This document shows, piece by piece, positions 16,125 to 23,394 of a stretch of DNA of 64,000 bases. The notes under the pieces are model-generated. The model did no database searches, was not told the origin of the DNA, and was given only the letters and a program-made list of their open reading frames with translations. The stretch spans positions 113,021 through 177,020 of the forward strand of contig NZ_VDUX01000007.1 in the NCBI RefSeq assembly GCF_008039565.1, read 5' to 3'. Numbering within the stretch: the stretch's first letter is position 1; every line of letters begins with the position of its first letter. Position numbers and translations under genes: made by a program. Source of the stretch: Aeromicrobium terrae (GTDB lineage Bacteria > Actinomycetota > Actinomycetes > Propionibacteriales > Nocardioidaceae).

Positions 16125-16970
16125 TCAGCTCTCGGTGCCGTAGGTCGGCGGCACGACGACGACCGGACAGGTCGCCGACTGGGCGATGGCGCGGGCGGTC
16201 GACGAGGTGGACCACGCGTGGGGGCGGGTGAGCGAGCGACTGACGACGAGGACCGAGGCGCCGAGTTCCGAGACCTCCGCGACGTTCGCTGCGTCGCCGG
16301 TCAGCTCTCGGTGCTCGAACCGGACATCGGGGTGCATGATGCGCCAACGCTCGAGCTGGTCGGCGAACCGCTCCTCGTGCTGCTCCAGCTCGGCGACGCT
16401 GGCGAGTGGTGGGTCGACCTGGACCAGGCGCACGCGTCGGCCGTGCAGCTTGGCCGTCTCGCAGGCGTTGTGCAGCGGTCCATCGGGAAGACTGATGCCG
16501 TCGAGGAGGACGACCACGGGCCGCTCGTCCGGGTGCAGCGACCACGTGCTCGGGACGATGGCCACCGGGCCGGCCGCGTGGCGCACGAGATGACGCGCGG
16601 TGCGTCCCTCGAACAACCGCAAGGGCCAGGGCTTCTCGAGATCCGGGCCGATGACGATGAGACGTGCGGACCGGCTGAGTCGCTCCAGCGTGTCGGGCGC
16701 CGTGCCCCGCACGACGGATGTTTCCACCGGCACGGCGGGGTGACGATCGTCCAGGAGTGCCTTCGCCTCGCTCATCACCTCTTCGGCGGACTCCCGGAAC
16801 ATCGCCGGGATGTCGAGCCCGTAGAGCGAGCCGAAAGCCGTGGGCGCCACGACGTAGGTGTGGACGAGGTGCAACGGGGCGTGGGACCGTTCGGCCTCGT
16901 CCAGCGCGAGCTCGAGTACTGCACGATCCTTGTGGGCGATGCCGGCCACGACCGGCGCAGCGTCACGCAT
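16125..16970 (-). CDS. Universal stress protein, tandem UspA domains
   Basis: This 281-residue protein has two UspA domains (about 5-145 and 150-278). The ATP loops are degenerate (IGPDLEKPWPLRLFEGR and VSRSLTRPHAWSTSS), so ATP binding is doubtful. Domain ends are GPVAIVPS and CPVVVVPP. It lies between a GNAT acetyltransferase (8-base overlap) and the ABC ATPase (8-base gap) in a five-gene minus-strand operon. It belongs to the same broad tandem-USP group as the other USPs in the island but lacks the G-x-D-x-x-x-x-L-E-R element. Confidence 0.88.
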   Translation of the reverse strand: MRDAAPVVAGIAHKDRAVLELALDEAERSHAPLHLVHTYVVAPTAFGSLYGLDIPAMFRESAEEVMSEAKALLDDRHPAVPVETSVVRGTAPDTLERLSRSARLIVIGPDLEKPWPLRLFEGRTARHLVRHAAGPVAIVPSTWSLHPDERPVVVLLDGISLPDGPLHNACETAKLHGRRVRLVQVDPPLASVAELEQHEERFADQLERWRIMHPDVRFEHRELTGDAANVAEVSELGASVLVVSRSLTRPHAWSTSSTARAIAQSATCPVVVVPPTYGTES

Positions 16971-17475
16971 GGACGTCTCCCTGCGTGATGGGCAAGGTCA
17001 CCGTGACCTCGCCGCCGTCCCGGGCGAGTGTGGCGCCGGCGTTGGCGAACACGTCCAGCATCAGGTGGTTGGAAGCCAGCACCTCGGCCACGAGCAGGCA
17101 CACCCCACGAGCGCGCGCGTCTTCGACGGCTGCGGCCAACAGCGTGGTTCCGACACCGTGGTGGTGCAGGCTGCTCGCGACGAGGAGAGCGACTTCTTCG
17201 GCGTGGTCGCCCACTGAGGCCATCTCCACGACGCCAACGATCTGGTCATCGTGGCCGACGGCGACGAGGCATCGGGGCCCGTCCACCGACGCGAGGTCCG
17301 CCAGGTGTGTCTCGACGATGTGTCTGCCGATGGTGAAGAAGCGGTCGTGGATGTCTTCGGTGGCGGCCTCGCAGTAGAGATCCGCGACCCGGTCGAGATC
17401 CTCAGCACGCATCAGGCGGACGCAGACGTCCACCCGAGCGGGTTGGCTGACGGTCGTGAGAGCGGCGGGGCTCAT
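16963..17475 (-). CDS. GNAT-family N-acetyltransferase
   Basis: This is a protein of 170 residues from ATG 17475 (an in-frame start at 17544 would overlap the upstream gene heavily). The acetyl-CoA-binding motif A is seen as EVALLVASSLHHHGVGTTLL, with the R/Q-x-x-G-x-G/A loop changed to HHHGVG. The preceding strand is IVGVVEMASVG. It probably acetylates a protein or small molecule; in mycobacteria, GNATs are linked to USPs and metabolic enzymes. It overlaps both neighbours by 4 and 8 bases, so it is firmly within the operon. Confidence 0.85.
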   Translation of the reverse strand: MSPAALTTVSQPARVDVCVRLMRAEDLDRVADLYCEAATEDIHDRFFTIGRHIVETHLADLASVDGPRCLVAVGHDDQIVGVVEMASVGDHAEEVALLVASSLHHHGVGTTLLAAAVEDARARGVCLLVAEVLASNHLMLDVFANAGATLARDGGEVTVTLPITQGDVHA

Positions 17476-17888
17476 CCTGCGGCCACCATCGGTCGTGGCG
17501 GCGGAGCCAGCCTCTCGAGGCCGGTCGACCGGGACGACTTCCACACCGCCGGATCGGAGGACTCTCGCGCCGGGACCAGCAAAACGTCATGGGGGTCCGT
17601 GCGACGACCAGCGAGGCTGGAGAGCGAACCGCGGATGAGCTCGCACTCGACGCGGGTCTCGGGCCCGACGAAACCACAGGCGAGCCTCGCCACGTCCGCG
17701 AGCCGCTCGAGCGCGCGCCCCCGGCGCAGCAAGAAGCGGTCGAGCGGGTGTGGTTCGTGGAAGTTCGGGGCGGGGACCGCGGCGACGATGCGCAACACGC
17801 TCGGGTGATGTTCGGCAGCCACGCGCAGGGTCGCTTCCTCGCGACCCCGCGGGGGTAGCGCCACCGTGACGGTGAGGTCGTTGGTCAT
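17472..17888 (-). CDS. Small protein, possibly a degenerate USP domain
   Basis: This is a protein of 138 residues from ATG 17888. I do not recognise a clear family. The start (DLTVTVALPPRGREEATLRVAAEHHPSVLRIVAAVP) has the beta-alpha-beta rhythm of a USP-like or Rossmann fold, and the middle has RVECELIRGSLSSLAG and DPHDVLLVPARES, but no ATP loop. It is the first gene of the operon with GNAT, USP and ABC genes, and a GGGACCTTCGGCC motif lies 82 bp upstream. The ORF is open further upstream but that part crosses the regulatory region. Confidence 0.6.
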   Translation of the reverse strand: MTNDLTVTVALPPRGREEATLRVAAEHHPSVLRIVAAVPAPNFHEPHPLDRFLLRRGRALERLADVARLACGFVGPETRVECELIRGSLSSLAGRRTDPHDVLLVPARESSDPAVWKSSRSTGLERLAPPPRPMVAAG

Positions 17889-17969
17889 GTGTCGATCGTC
17901 GGGCTGGGAGCCACGACGCACCCAGTGCCGATGCGCCTCGATGCGAATGCCCCTGGTCCCGGCAGTGAC

Positions 17970-17983
17970 GGGACCTTCGGCCG
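17970..17983. promoter_or_regulatory. DosR-box-like site GGGAC-CTTC-GGCCG between divergent genes
   Basis: The site lies 82 bp upstream of the minus-strand start at 17888 and 27-72 bp upstream of possible plus-strand starts at 18011/18056. Twelve of 14 positions match GGGACCTTCGKCCC. A second GGGAC half-site (GGGACCAGGGGC) is readable on the minus strand just before it (about 17949-17960). Confidence 0.6.
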
Positions 17984-18010
17984 TGGTCCGGAGCGTCGTC
18001 GAGCACCACG

Positions 18011-18520
18011 ATGGGTCGCATGATTCCGACCACCCGCTCTCCGGGCGTCTCCACGATGTCCTCAATCCCCGAGCACCGCTGCTGGAGGCTTCTCAGCACG
18101 ACGACGGTCGGGCGGCTCGCGTTCGCGACGGACGACGGCATCGTGATCTTGCCGGTCAACTTCATCGAGCTCGACCGACGGATCTATGTACGCACCGAGC
18201 CGGGCTCGACCATCGCGTCCCTCTCAGAGGGATTTGACGACGTCGCGTTCGAGGTCGACTATCACGACGACCTGAACCAGTCCGGATGGAACGTCCTGGT
18301 GAAGTGCACGGCGCGAGTCGCCGGCATCACCGAGGCGGAGCGCGCACTCAGGAGCACAGGACGCCTGGGCCCGTGGGCGCCAGGCGAGCGGCCGCTCATG
18401 ATCGTCCTGACGCCTCGCCAGATCAGCGGGCGCAAGGTCGCCATGCGCCGCAGCCCGCGCCGGACGCCGAGCATCATTGACGCCGATGTCGCGGGTCCTC
18501 TGCCTAGCGATCCGTCGTGA
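18011..18520 (+). CDS. PPOX-family flavin-binding protein
   Basis: This 169-residue protein has a split-barrel flavin-binding fold related to pyridoxamine 5'-phosphate oxidase. Typical motifs are TTVGRLAFATDDGIVILPVNF, RRIYVRTEPGS, VAFEVDYHD and GWNVLVKCTARV, with SGRKV near the end. Two further paralogues in the window (32187 and 33766) share GR-[LI]-AF...LPVNF...G. Such proteins bind FMN or F420 and can act as reductases. No clear ribosome site decides the start; ATG 18056 would give a more usual N-terminus. The last 17 bases overlap the converging membrane protein gene. Confidence 0.8.
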   Translation: MGRMIPTTRSPGVSTMSSIPEHRCWRLLSTTTVGRLAFATDDGIVILPVNFIELDRRIYVRTEPGSTIASLSEGFDDVAFEVDYHDDLNQSGWNVLVKCTARVAGITEAERALRSTGRLGPWAPGERPLMIVLTPRQISGRKVAMRRSPRRTPSIIDADVAGPLPSDPS

Positions 18521-19340
18521 CGGTCGGCACCCTCAAGCACTGAATCAGCGCGATCGCGCACAGGATGGCGATCGACGTGATGGGGAGGACGACACCCCAT
18601 GCGACGGCGTGCCCGCGCAGCGCAGCGACGAAGGGGGTTGCGACGATCGGGAGGGACATCACGACGAAGAAGCTGAGCATCACCGGGGCTAGCAGGACAG
18701 CCCACCGGCGTCGCGCGCGCATGCCCCAACCGGCCAGGAACGCCAGGGGGAGGGCGAACGCCAGGTCCAGCACGTGCACGGGGTTCGTCGGGACCTCCCA
18801 CTGCTGCGCGCTCGTCGAGCCCGTGCCGTCGTGGAGGTCCGGCACTATCTCCAGGAGCCAGAGGGTGGCGAACAGGACAGCCACTGTGCACAGGACGATG
18901 GACGGCAGCAGCCCTGGTTGGACGAGGCGCTCCATGTGCAGACGTTCTGCGCGCCACAGCCCGATGACGCTGAGCACAGTCGTCAGCCCCAGCAGTGCTG
19001 TCCAGAAGAGGAACAGCGGTCCGAAGGTGACCGAGAAGCAGTAGATCGCGTAGTTGTACGCCAGGAACGCCAGGATTCCGACCGAGACAAGGTGCGCGCG
19101 GGCGGAGCCGAGAGCAGCGCGGCGCGATGCCACAGCCAGCGCCGGCACCGCGATCACAGCAGTGATGACGTCCTGCGCCATGGCAGCGTCCGCCAGCTCC
19201 TCGGTCTCGGAGCCGTACACCCCCACTCGGTCGATCAGGGCCGCTAGCGCGGCGAACATCGCGCCTTCCGCCGCAGCCTGGGTGGCGATGCGAAAGCCTC
19301 GGGTCGTCGCAGGCTGGGATGTGGTGGCTCCGACGTGCAT
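18504..19340 (-). CDS. Integral membrane protein of unknown function
   Basis: This 278-residue protein has roughly seven hydrophobic helices (e.g. LVSVGILAFLAYNYAIYCFSVTFG, LPSIVLCTVAVLFATLWLLEIVP, GVVLPITSIAILCAIALIQCL). I recognise no family. A strong ribosome site (AAGGAGG) precedes ATG 19340. A near-perfect DosR-like box lies 77 bp upstream and is shared with the divergent USP gene, suggesting co-regulation with the stress genes. Confidence 0.75.
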   Translation of the reverse strand: MHVGATTSQPATTRGFRIATQAAAEGAMFAALAALIDRVGVYGSETEELADAAMAQDVITAVIAVPALAVASRRAALGSARAHLVSVGILAFLAYNYAIYCFSVTFGPLFLFWTALLGLTTVLSVIGLWRAERLHMERLVQPGLLPSIVLCTVAVLFATLWLLEIVPDLHDGTGSTSAQQWEVPTNPVHVLDLAFALPLAFLAGWGMRARRRWAVLLAPVMLSFFVVMSLPIVATPFVAALRGHAVAWGVVLPITSIAILCAIALIQCLRVPTVTTDR

Positions 19341-19417
19341 GGGTGCGCCTCCTTCTTGGCAACCAGCGTCTCGGTCGACGGGGGGCTCGCACGAGAGTCG
19401 GTGTCCCTGTTGCCCTG

Positions 19418-19431
19418 GGGACCTTCGGCCC
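19418..19431. promoter_or_regulatory. DosR-box-like site GGGAC-CTTC-GGCCC
   Basis: This is the best copy of the island motif, flanked by extra G and C (GGGGACCTTCGGCCCC). It lies 77 bp upstream of the minus-strand membrane protein (19340) and 85 bp upstream of the plus-strand USP (19517), so it sits almost exactly midway between the divergent start codons. Confidence 0.7.
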
Positions 19432-19516
19432 CCCGATCACGGACTCCGTCCTCTGACCTGGGACGGCTCCGGTGGCGATGCTCGAGGAGAAGTCAGCACG
19501 AGCGAAGGAGCTCATC

Positions 19517-20038
19517 ATGATCGACGTCGGCGGTGGCGTCCTCGTCGGACACGACGGATCGAAGGACGCGCACGCAGCACTGGAGGAGGCGGTGCGGATC
19601 GCCCGCGCGCTGAAGACCCACGTCACGGTCGTGCGCGCCTGGCAGGTGACGACCATGGGGCGTCCCGCCAACGCGGAGTTCGGGTACGTCCCGCCGCTCG
19701 ACGAGTACGCGGCCGAGGCGCGCAAGAACCTGGAGCGTGACGTCGAGCCGGTCCGCGAGGAGCACCCTGACGTCCCGATCGAGACCGCAGTGGTCAATGG
19801 GGACCCGGCGGGCCAGCTCGTCCTGGCGTCCGGCACGGCCACGATGGCCGTCGTCGGCAGGCGCGGCAGTGGCGGAGTCTCGCGTCTCCTGCTCGGTTCG
19901 GTGAGCGGCCGGCTCGCCAGCCACGCGCGGTGCCCGGTTCTCGTCGTCAATCCTCAGGCCGCCGCCACTGCGGCCGAGGTGGACGAGGAGCAGCGTCTCG
20001 AGGCAGCGCTCGCCAGCGAGCTCCACCTCGACCGCTGA
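19517..20038 (+). CDS. Universal stress protein, single ATP-binding UspA domain
   Basis: This is a protein of 173 residues from ATG 19517 (AAGGAG upstream; the longer ORF from 19472 lacks a ribosome site). It has the intact nucleotide loop: G114-RR-G117-nine residues-G127-S128, then SHARCPVLVV. The N-terminal VLVGHDGSKDA is the classic first strand with an adenine-contacting Asp. This is one of only two canonical ATP-binding USP domains in the window, the other being in the gene at 31371. Its stop overlaps the start of the P-type ATPase (TGATG). Confidence 0.93.
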   Translation: MIDVGGGVLVGHDGSKDAHAALEEAVRIARALKTHVTVVRAWQVTTMGRPANAEFGYVPPLDEYAAEARKNLERDVEPVREEHPDVPIETAVVNGDPAGQLVLASGTATMAVVGRRGSGGVSRLLLGSVSGRLASHARCPVLVVNPQAAATAAEVDEEQRLEAALASELHLDR

Positions 20039-22701
20039 TGTCGACGACCACCGCCGAGACCGGTCGTGCACCCGCAGATCCCGACGGTGCGGCACTCGCC
20101 TTCGAGACCTTGCTGCCGGGCCGGACCTGGAGCGGCCTCACGTCCCGCGAGGCGACGGTCGCCCTCCAGGCAGTCGGACCGAACGACCTCCCCGACGCCG
20201 AGCGCTCGTCCTGGGTCAGCGTGCTGGTGGCCCAGCTCGTGCACCCGTTGGCGATCCTGCTCTGGGCCGCCGCCGCCCTCGCAGCACTGACGCACGAGAC
20301 CACGCTCGCCGTCGCGATCGTCGTGGTCCTCGGGATCAACGCCGCGTTCGCCTTCGTCCAGGAGAGCCAGGCGGAGCACGCCGTCGACGCGATCAAGGAC
20401 GCCCTGCCGCCGCAGGCGCGGGTGTGTCGGGACGGACGTTTCACGGCTGTCCCGGCGTCCGACCTGGTCCCGGGCGACGTCATCATCGTCGGCGAGGGTG
20501 ATCAGGCACCGGCCGACGCGCGGATCGTCGACGGTGGCGCGAGCGTCGACGCCTCCATGCTGACGGGGGAGTCGGCGACGGTCGAGCGAGTCCCGGTTGC
20601 CGACCCCGTCGTGGGACCCCTCTTGCAGGCCCCGCAGCTGATCCTGCGTGGGACGTCGGTCGTCGCCGGAGACGTCAAGGCCGTCGTGTTCGCCACCGGT
20701 GAGCGCACCCAGATCGGGGAGGTCGCGCGGCTGACGTCCGGCATCAGGCCGGAACCCAGTCCCCTGGAGCGGCAGGTCCGGCGCGTGGCGTGGGTGATCT
20801 CGGTGATCGCCGTCGCGATCGGCATGGTCTTCCTGCCCGTGGGCATCCTGGCCGGCCTGTCGTGGAAGGCGGCCACGGTGTTCGCGATCGGCCTGCTCAT
20901 CGCGAACGTCCCCGAAGGCCTGCTGCCGACGATCACGCTGGCGCTGGCGGGCGGCGTGCGGCGGCTCGCGCGTCATGGGGCCGTCCTCAAGCGGCTCTCC
21001 GCCGTCGAGACGCTCGGCTCGACATCGACCATCTGCACGGACAAGACCGGGACCCTGACTCAGAACCGCATGACCGTGCGTCGGCTCTGGACGCCCCCCG
21101 GTACCGACACTGCAGCGGCTGCCCGGGTGATGGGGTGGTGCCACTCCGTGCACCAGGAGGACGAAGCCCTGCTCGGAGACCCGACCGAGATCGCGCTGGT
21201 GGAGCACGCCCAGGTGCTCACGGGACCGTTCGACCTCGTGGAGCGGGACGCGCAGATCGTCACGCGGCACCGGTTCGACGCCGGCCTCCGGCGGATGTCC
21301 GTGGTCGCACGGACCGACGGGGTGCTCGAGGTCCTGACCAAGGGCGCCCTGGAAGCGGTCCTGCCGCGGTGCGCCGACCTCCCGGACGGTTCCCCGCTTC
21401 AGCAGGGCGACCGCGACGCGATCACGGCAGCCGCCGAGGCGCTCGCCGCGTCGGGCTGCCGGGTCCTTGCCCTGGCGACGAAGCCGACCGACATGGCGGG
21501 TGCCGAGCGCAGCGTCGACGAGACGGATCTGCGGTTCGCCGGGCTCGTCGGTCTCATGGACCCGCCGCGCGTCGACGCCAAGGACGCCGTCGCCCGCTGC
21601 CACACCGCGGGCATCAGGGTGCACATGATCACCGGCGACCACCCCAGCACCGCGGCCGCGGTGGCACGAGAGGTCGGCATCGCGACCACGCGAGTCGTCG
21701 ACGGCGACGCCTTGAGCGCGATGACCGACGAGGAGCTGCGAGCCACGGTGCAGGAGGGCGAGGTCGTCTTCGCGCGATCGTCCCCGCAGGACAAGCTGCG
21801 CATCGCCCGGGCCGTCCGGGCCACCGGCTCGGTCTTCGCGATGACCGGTGACGGGGTCAACGATGCGCCGGCCCTGAGGTACGCCGACATCGGCATCGCC
21901 ATGGGCCGTGGCGGCACCGACGTGGCTCGCGAGGCCGCAAGCATGGTCCTCGCCGACGACGACTTCGCCACGATCGTCACGGCGATCGAGTCCGGCCGTC
22001 AGGTGTACGCGAACATCCGGAAGTTCATCGTCTACGTGTTCGCGCACGCCATCCCGGAGGTCGTGCCGTTCATCGTGTTCGCACTCTCCGGTGGCGCCGT
22101 CCCGCTCGGCATCACGGGCATGCAGATCCTGGCCGTGGACCTCGGCACCGAGACTCTCCCGGCACTCGCGCTTGGTCAGGAGAGGGCCGAACCCGGTGCC
22201 ATGGAACGCCCGCCGCGCGCGCCGTCGGAGCACATCATCACGAAGGGTCTGCTCATCAGGTCGTGGCTGCTTCTGGGAGGGGTGTCTGCCGTCTTGACCG
22301 GGGGCGCCTACCTCCTTCACCTCCACCTTGGTGGCTGGTCACCCGGTATGGACACCGGTCCTGGCTCGCCGCTCCACCAGACGTACCGGGAGGCCACCAC
22401 GATCACCTTCCTCGGGATCGTCCTGTGCCAGGTGGGCACGGCGTTCGCGGCCCGGACGTCGTGGGCGTCGTTGCGTGACATCGGCGTCCTCTCGAACCGC
22501 CCGTTGCTGTGGGGCATCGCCTTCGAGCTCGTCGTGACGGCAGGCGTCGTCTACCTGCCAGCCGCCCAGGAGGCGTTCGGCACCGCTGCTCTGTCCCTGA
22601 CGGACATCCTCCCGCTGCTCACCTTCCCGGTGATCGTCTGGGGCGTCGACGAGCTCTGGCGCGCGGCACGACGGCGTCGTGTCCGGAGGTTCTGGCCATG
22701 A
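20038..22701 (+). CDS. P2-type cation-transporting ATPase
   Basis: This is an 887-residue ion pump. The actuator motif TGES is at 176-179 and the phosphorylated Asp is D335 in DKTGTLTQNRM. The hinge is GDGVNDAPAL. Membrane helix 4 carries VPEGLLPTITLAL, and the helix 6 region ILAVDLGTETLPALALG resembles Na+/K+-ATPase-like P2C/P2D pumps more than the Ca2+-pump PEALP type. An N-terminal cation-ATPase domain (WSGLTSREATVALQAVGPNDLP) and a C-terminal six-helix domain are present. M. tuberculosis CtpF is a DosR-regulated P2 pump, so the genomic setting is parallel. It is coupled to the upstream USP by a 1-base stop/start overlap. Confidence 0.93.
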   Translation: MSTTTAETGRAPADPDGAALAFETLLPGRTWSGLTSREATVALQAVGPNDLPDAERSSWVSVLVAQLVHPLAILLWAAAALAALTHETTLAVAIVVVLGINAAFAFVQESQAEHAVDAIKDALPPQARVCRDGRFTAVPASDLVPGDVIIVGEGDQAPADARIVDGGASVDASMLTGESATVERVPVADPVVGPLLQAPQLILRGTSVVAGDVKAVVFATGERTQIGEVARLTSGIRPEPSPLERQVRRVAWVISVIAVAIGMVFLPVGILAGLSWKAATVFAIGLLIANVPEGLLPTITLALAGGVRRLARHGAVLKRLSAVETLGSTSTICTDKTGTLTQNRMTVRRLWTPPGTDTAAAARVMGWCHSVHQEDEALLGDPTEIALVEHAQVLTGPFDLVERDAQIVTRHRFDAGLRRMSVVARTDGVLEVLTKGALEAVLPRCADLPDGSPLQQGDRDAITAAAEALAASGCRVLALATKPTDMAGAERSVDETDLRFAGLVGLMDPPRVDAKDAVARCHTAGIRVHMITGDHPSTAAAVAREVGIATTRVVDGDALSAMTDEELRATVQEGEVVFARSSPQDKLRIARAVRATGSVFAMTGDGVNDAPALRYADIGIAMGRGGTDVAREAASMVLADDDFATIVTAIESGRQVYANIRKFIVYVFAHAIPEVVPFIVFALSGGAVPLGITGMQILAVDLGTETLPALALGQERAEPGAMERPPRAPSEHIITKGLLIRSWLLLGGVSAVLTGGAYLLHLHLGGWSPGMDTGPGSPLHQTYREATTITFLGIVLCQVGTAFAARTSWASLRDIGVLSNRPLLWGIAFELVVTAGVVYLPAAQEAFGTAALSLTDILPLLTFPVIVWGVDELWRAARRRRVRRFWP

Positions 22702-22750
22702 CCCGTGCTTTGATACGACAGAGGCGCCCACGGCGCACGAAGGAGCAACC

Positions 22751-23392
22751 ATGACCACTCGCGTCTTCCTGCTCGACGACCACGAGGTCGTCCGCACCGG
22801 ACTGAAGCACCTGCTGGAGAGCAGCGGCGACATCGAGGTGGTCGGCGACGTCGGGACCGCGGCGGCAGCCCTGGCCCGCATCCCGGCGCTCAAGCCCGAC
22901 GTGGCCATCCTCGACGCCCGACTGCCCGACGGCAGCGGCATCGACGTCTGTCGGGAGATCCGGTCCAGCCGGCCCGAGACGAAGGCGATCATCCTGACGT
23001 CGTACGACGACGACGAGGCGCTGTTCGCCGCGATCATGGCCGGCGCAGCGGGATACGTCCTCAAGCAGGTCACCGGGCAGGACCTCGTCTCCGCCGTCCA
23101 CCACGTGGCAGCGGGTGGGTCTCTGCTCGATCCCAGCATCACGGCCAAGGTGATGGAGCGGCTCCGCAACGGCGAGCCGGACGAGCCGGAGGAGCTGAAG
23201 TCGCTCACCGCGCAGGAGCGCAGGATCCTCGAGCTCGTCGCGGAGGGCCTGACGAACCGGCAGATCGGCGAGCGGCTGTTCCTTGCCGAGAAGACGGTCA
23301 AGAACTACATGTCGAACGTGCTGGCCAAGCTCGGGCTGGAGCGACGGACGCAGGCGGCCGTCTTCGCCAGCAAGATGCTCGAGAGGGAATGA
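22751..23392 (+). CDS. devR: DosR/DevR-like response regulator (NarL/LuxR family)
   Basis: This is a protein of 213 residues from ATG 22751 (AAGGAG 5 bases upstream). The receiver domain has the acidic pair DD near 9-10, phospho-acceptor D55 in AILDARLPDG, and the Thr/Lys switch residues (ILTSYDD and GYVLKQ). The LuxR-type HTH at about 150-205 (GLTNRQIGERLFLAEKTVKNY, then LAKLGLERRTQAAVFA) closely resembles the M. tuberculosis DosR C-terminus from memory. It should activate hypoxia and dormancy genes by binding GGGAC-N4-GTCCC-like boxes. It lies 49 bp after the P-type ATPase and tail to tail with its probable kinase. Confidence 0.92.
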   Translation: MTTRVFLLDDHEVVRTGLKHLLESSGDIEVVGDVGTAAAALARIPALKPDVAILDARLPDGSGIDVCREIRSSRPETKAIILTSYDDDEALFAAIMAGAAGYVLKQVTGQDLVSAVHHVAAGGSLLDPSITAKVMERLRNGEPDEPEELKSLTAQERRILELVAEGLTNRQIGERLFLAEKTVKNYMSNVLAKLGLERRTQAAVFASKMLERE

Positions 23393-23394
23393 CG

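Noticed and set aside
19954..22326. A 790-codon open frame opposite the P-type ATPase
   Set aside because: Shadow of the ATPase; no recognisable domain and low-complexity His/Gly/Arg-rich sequence.
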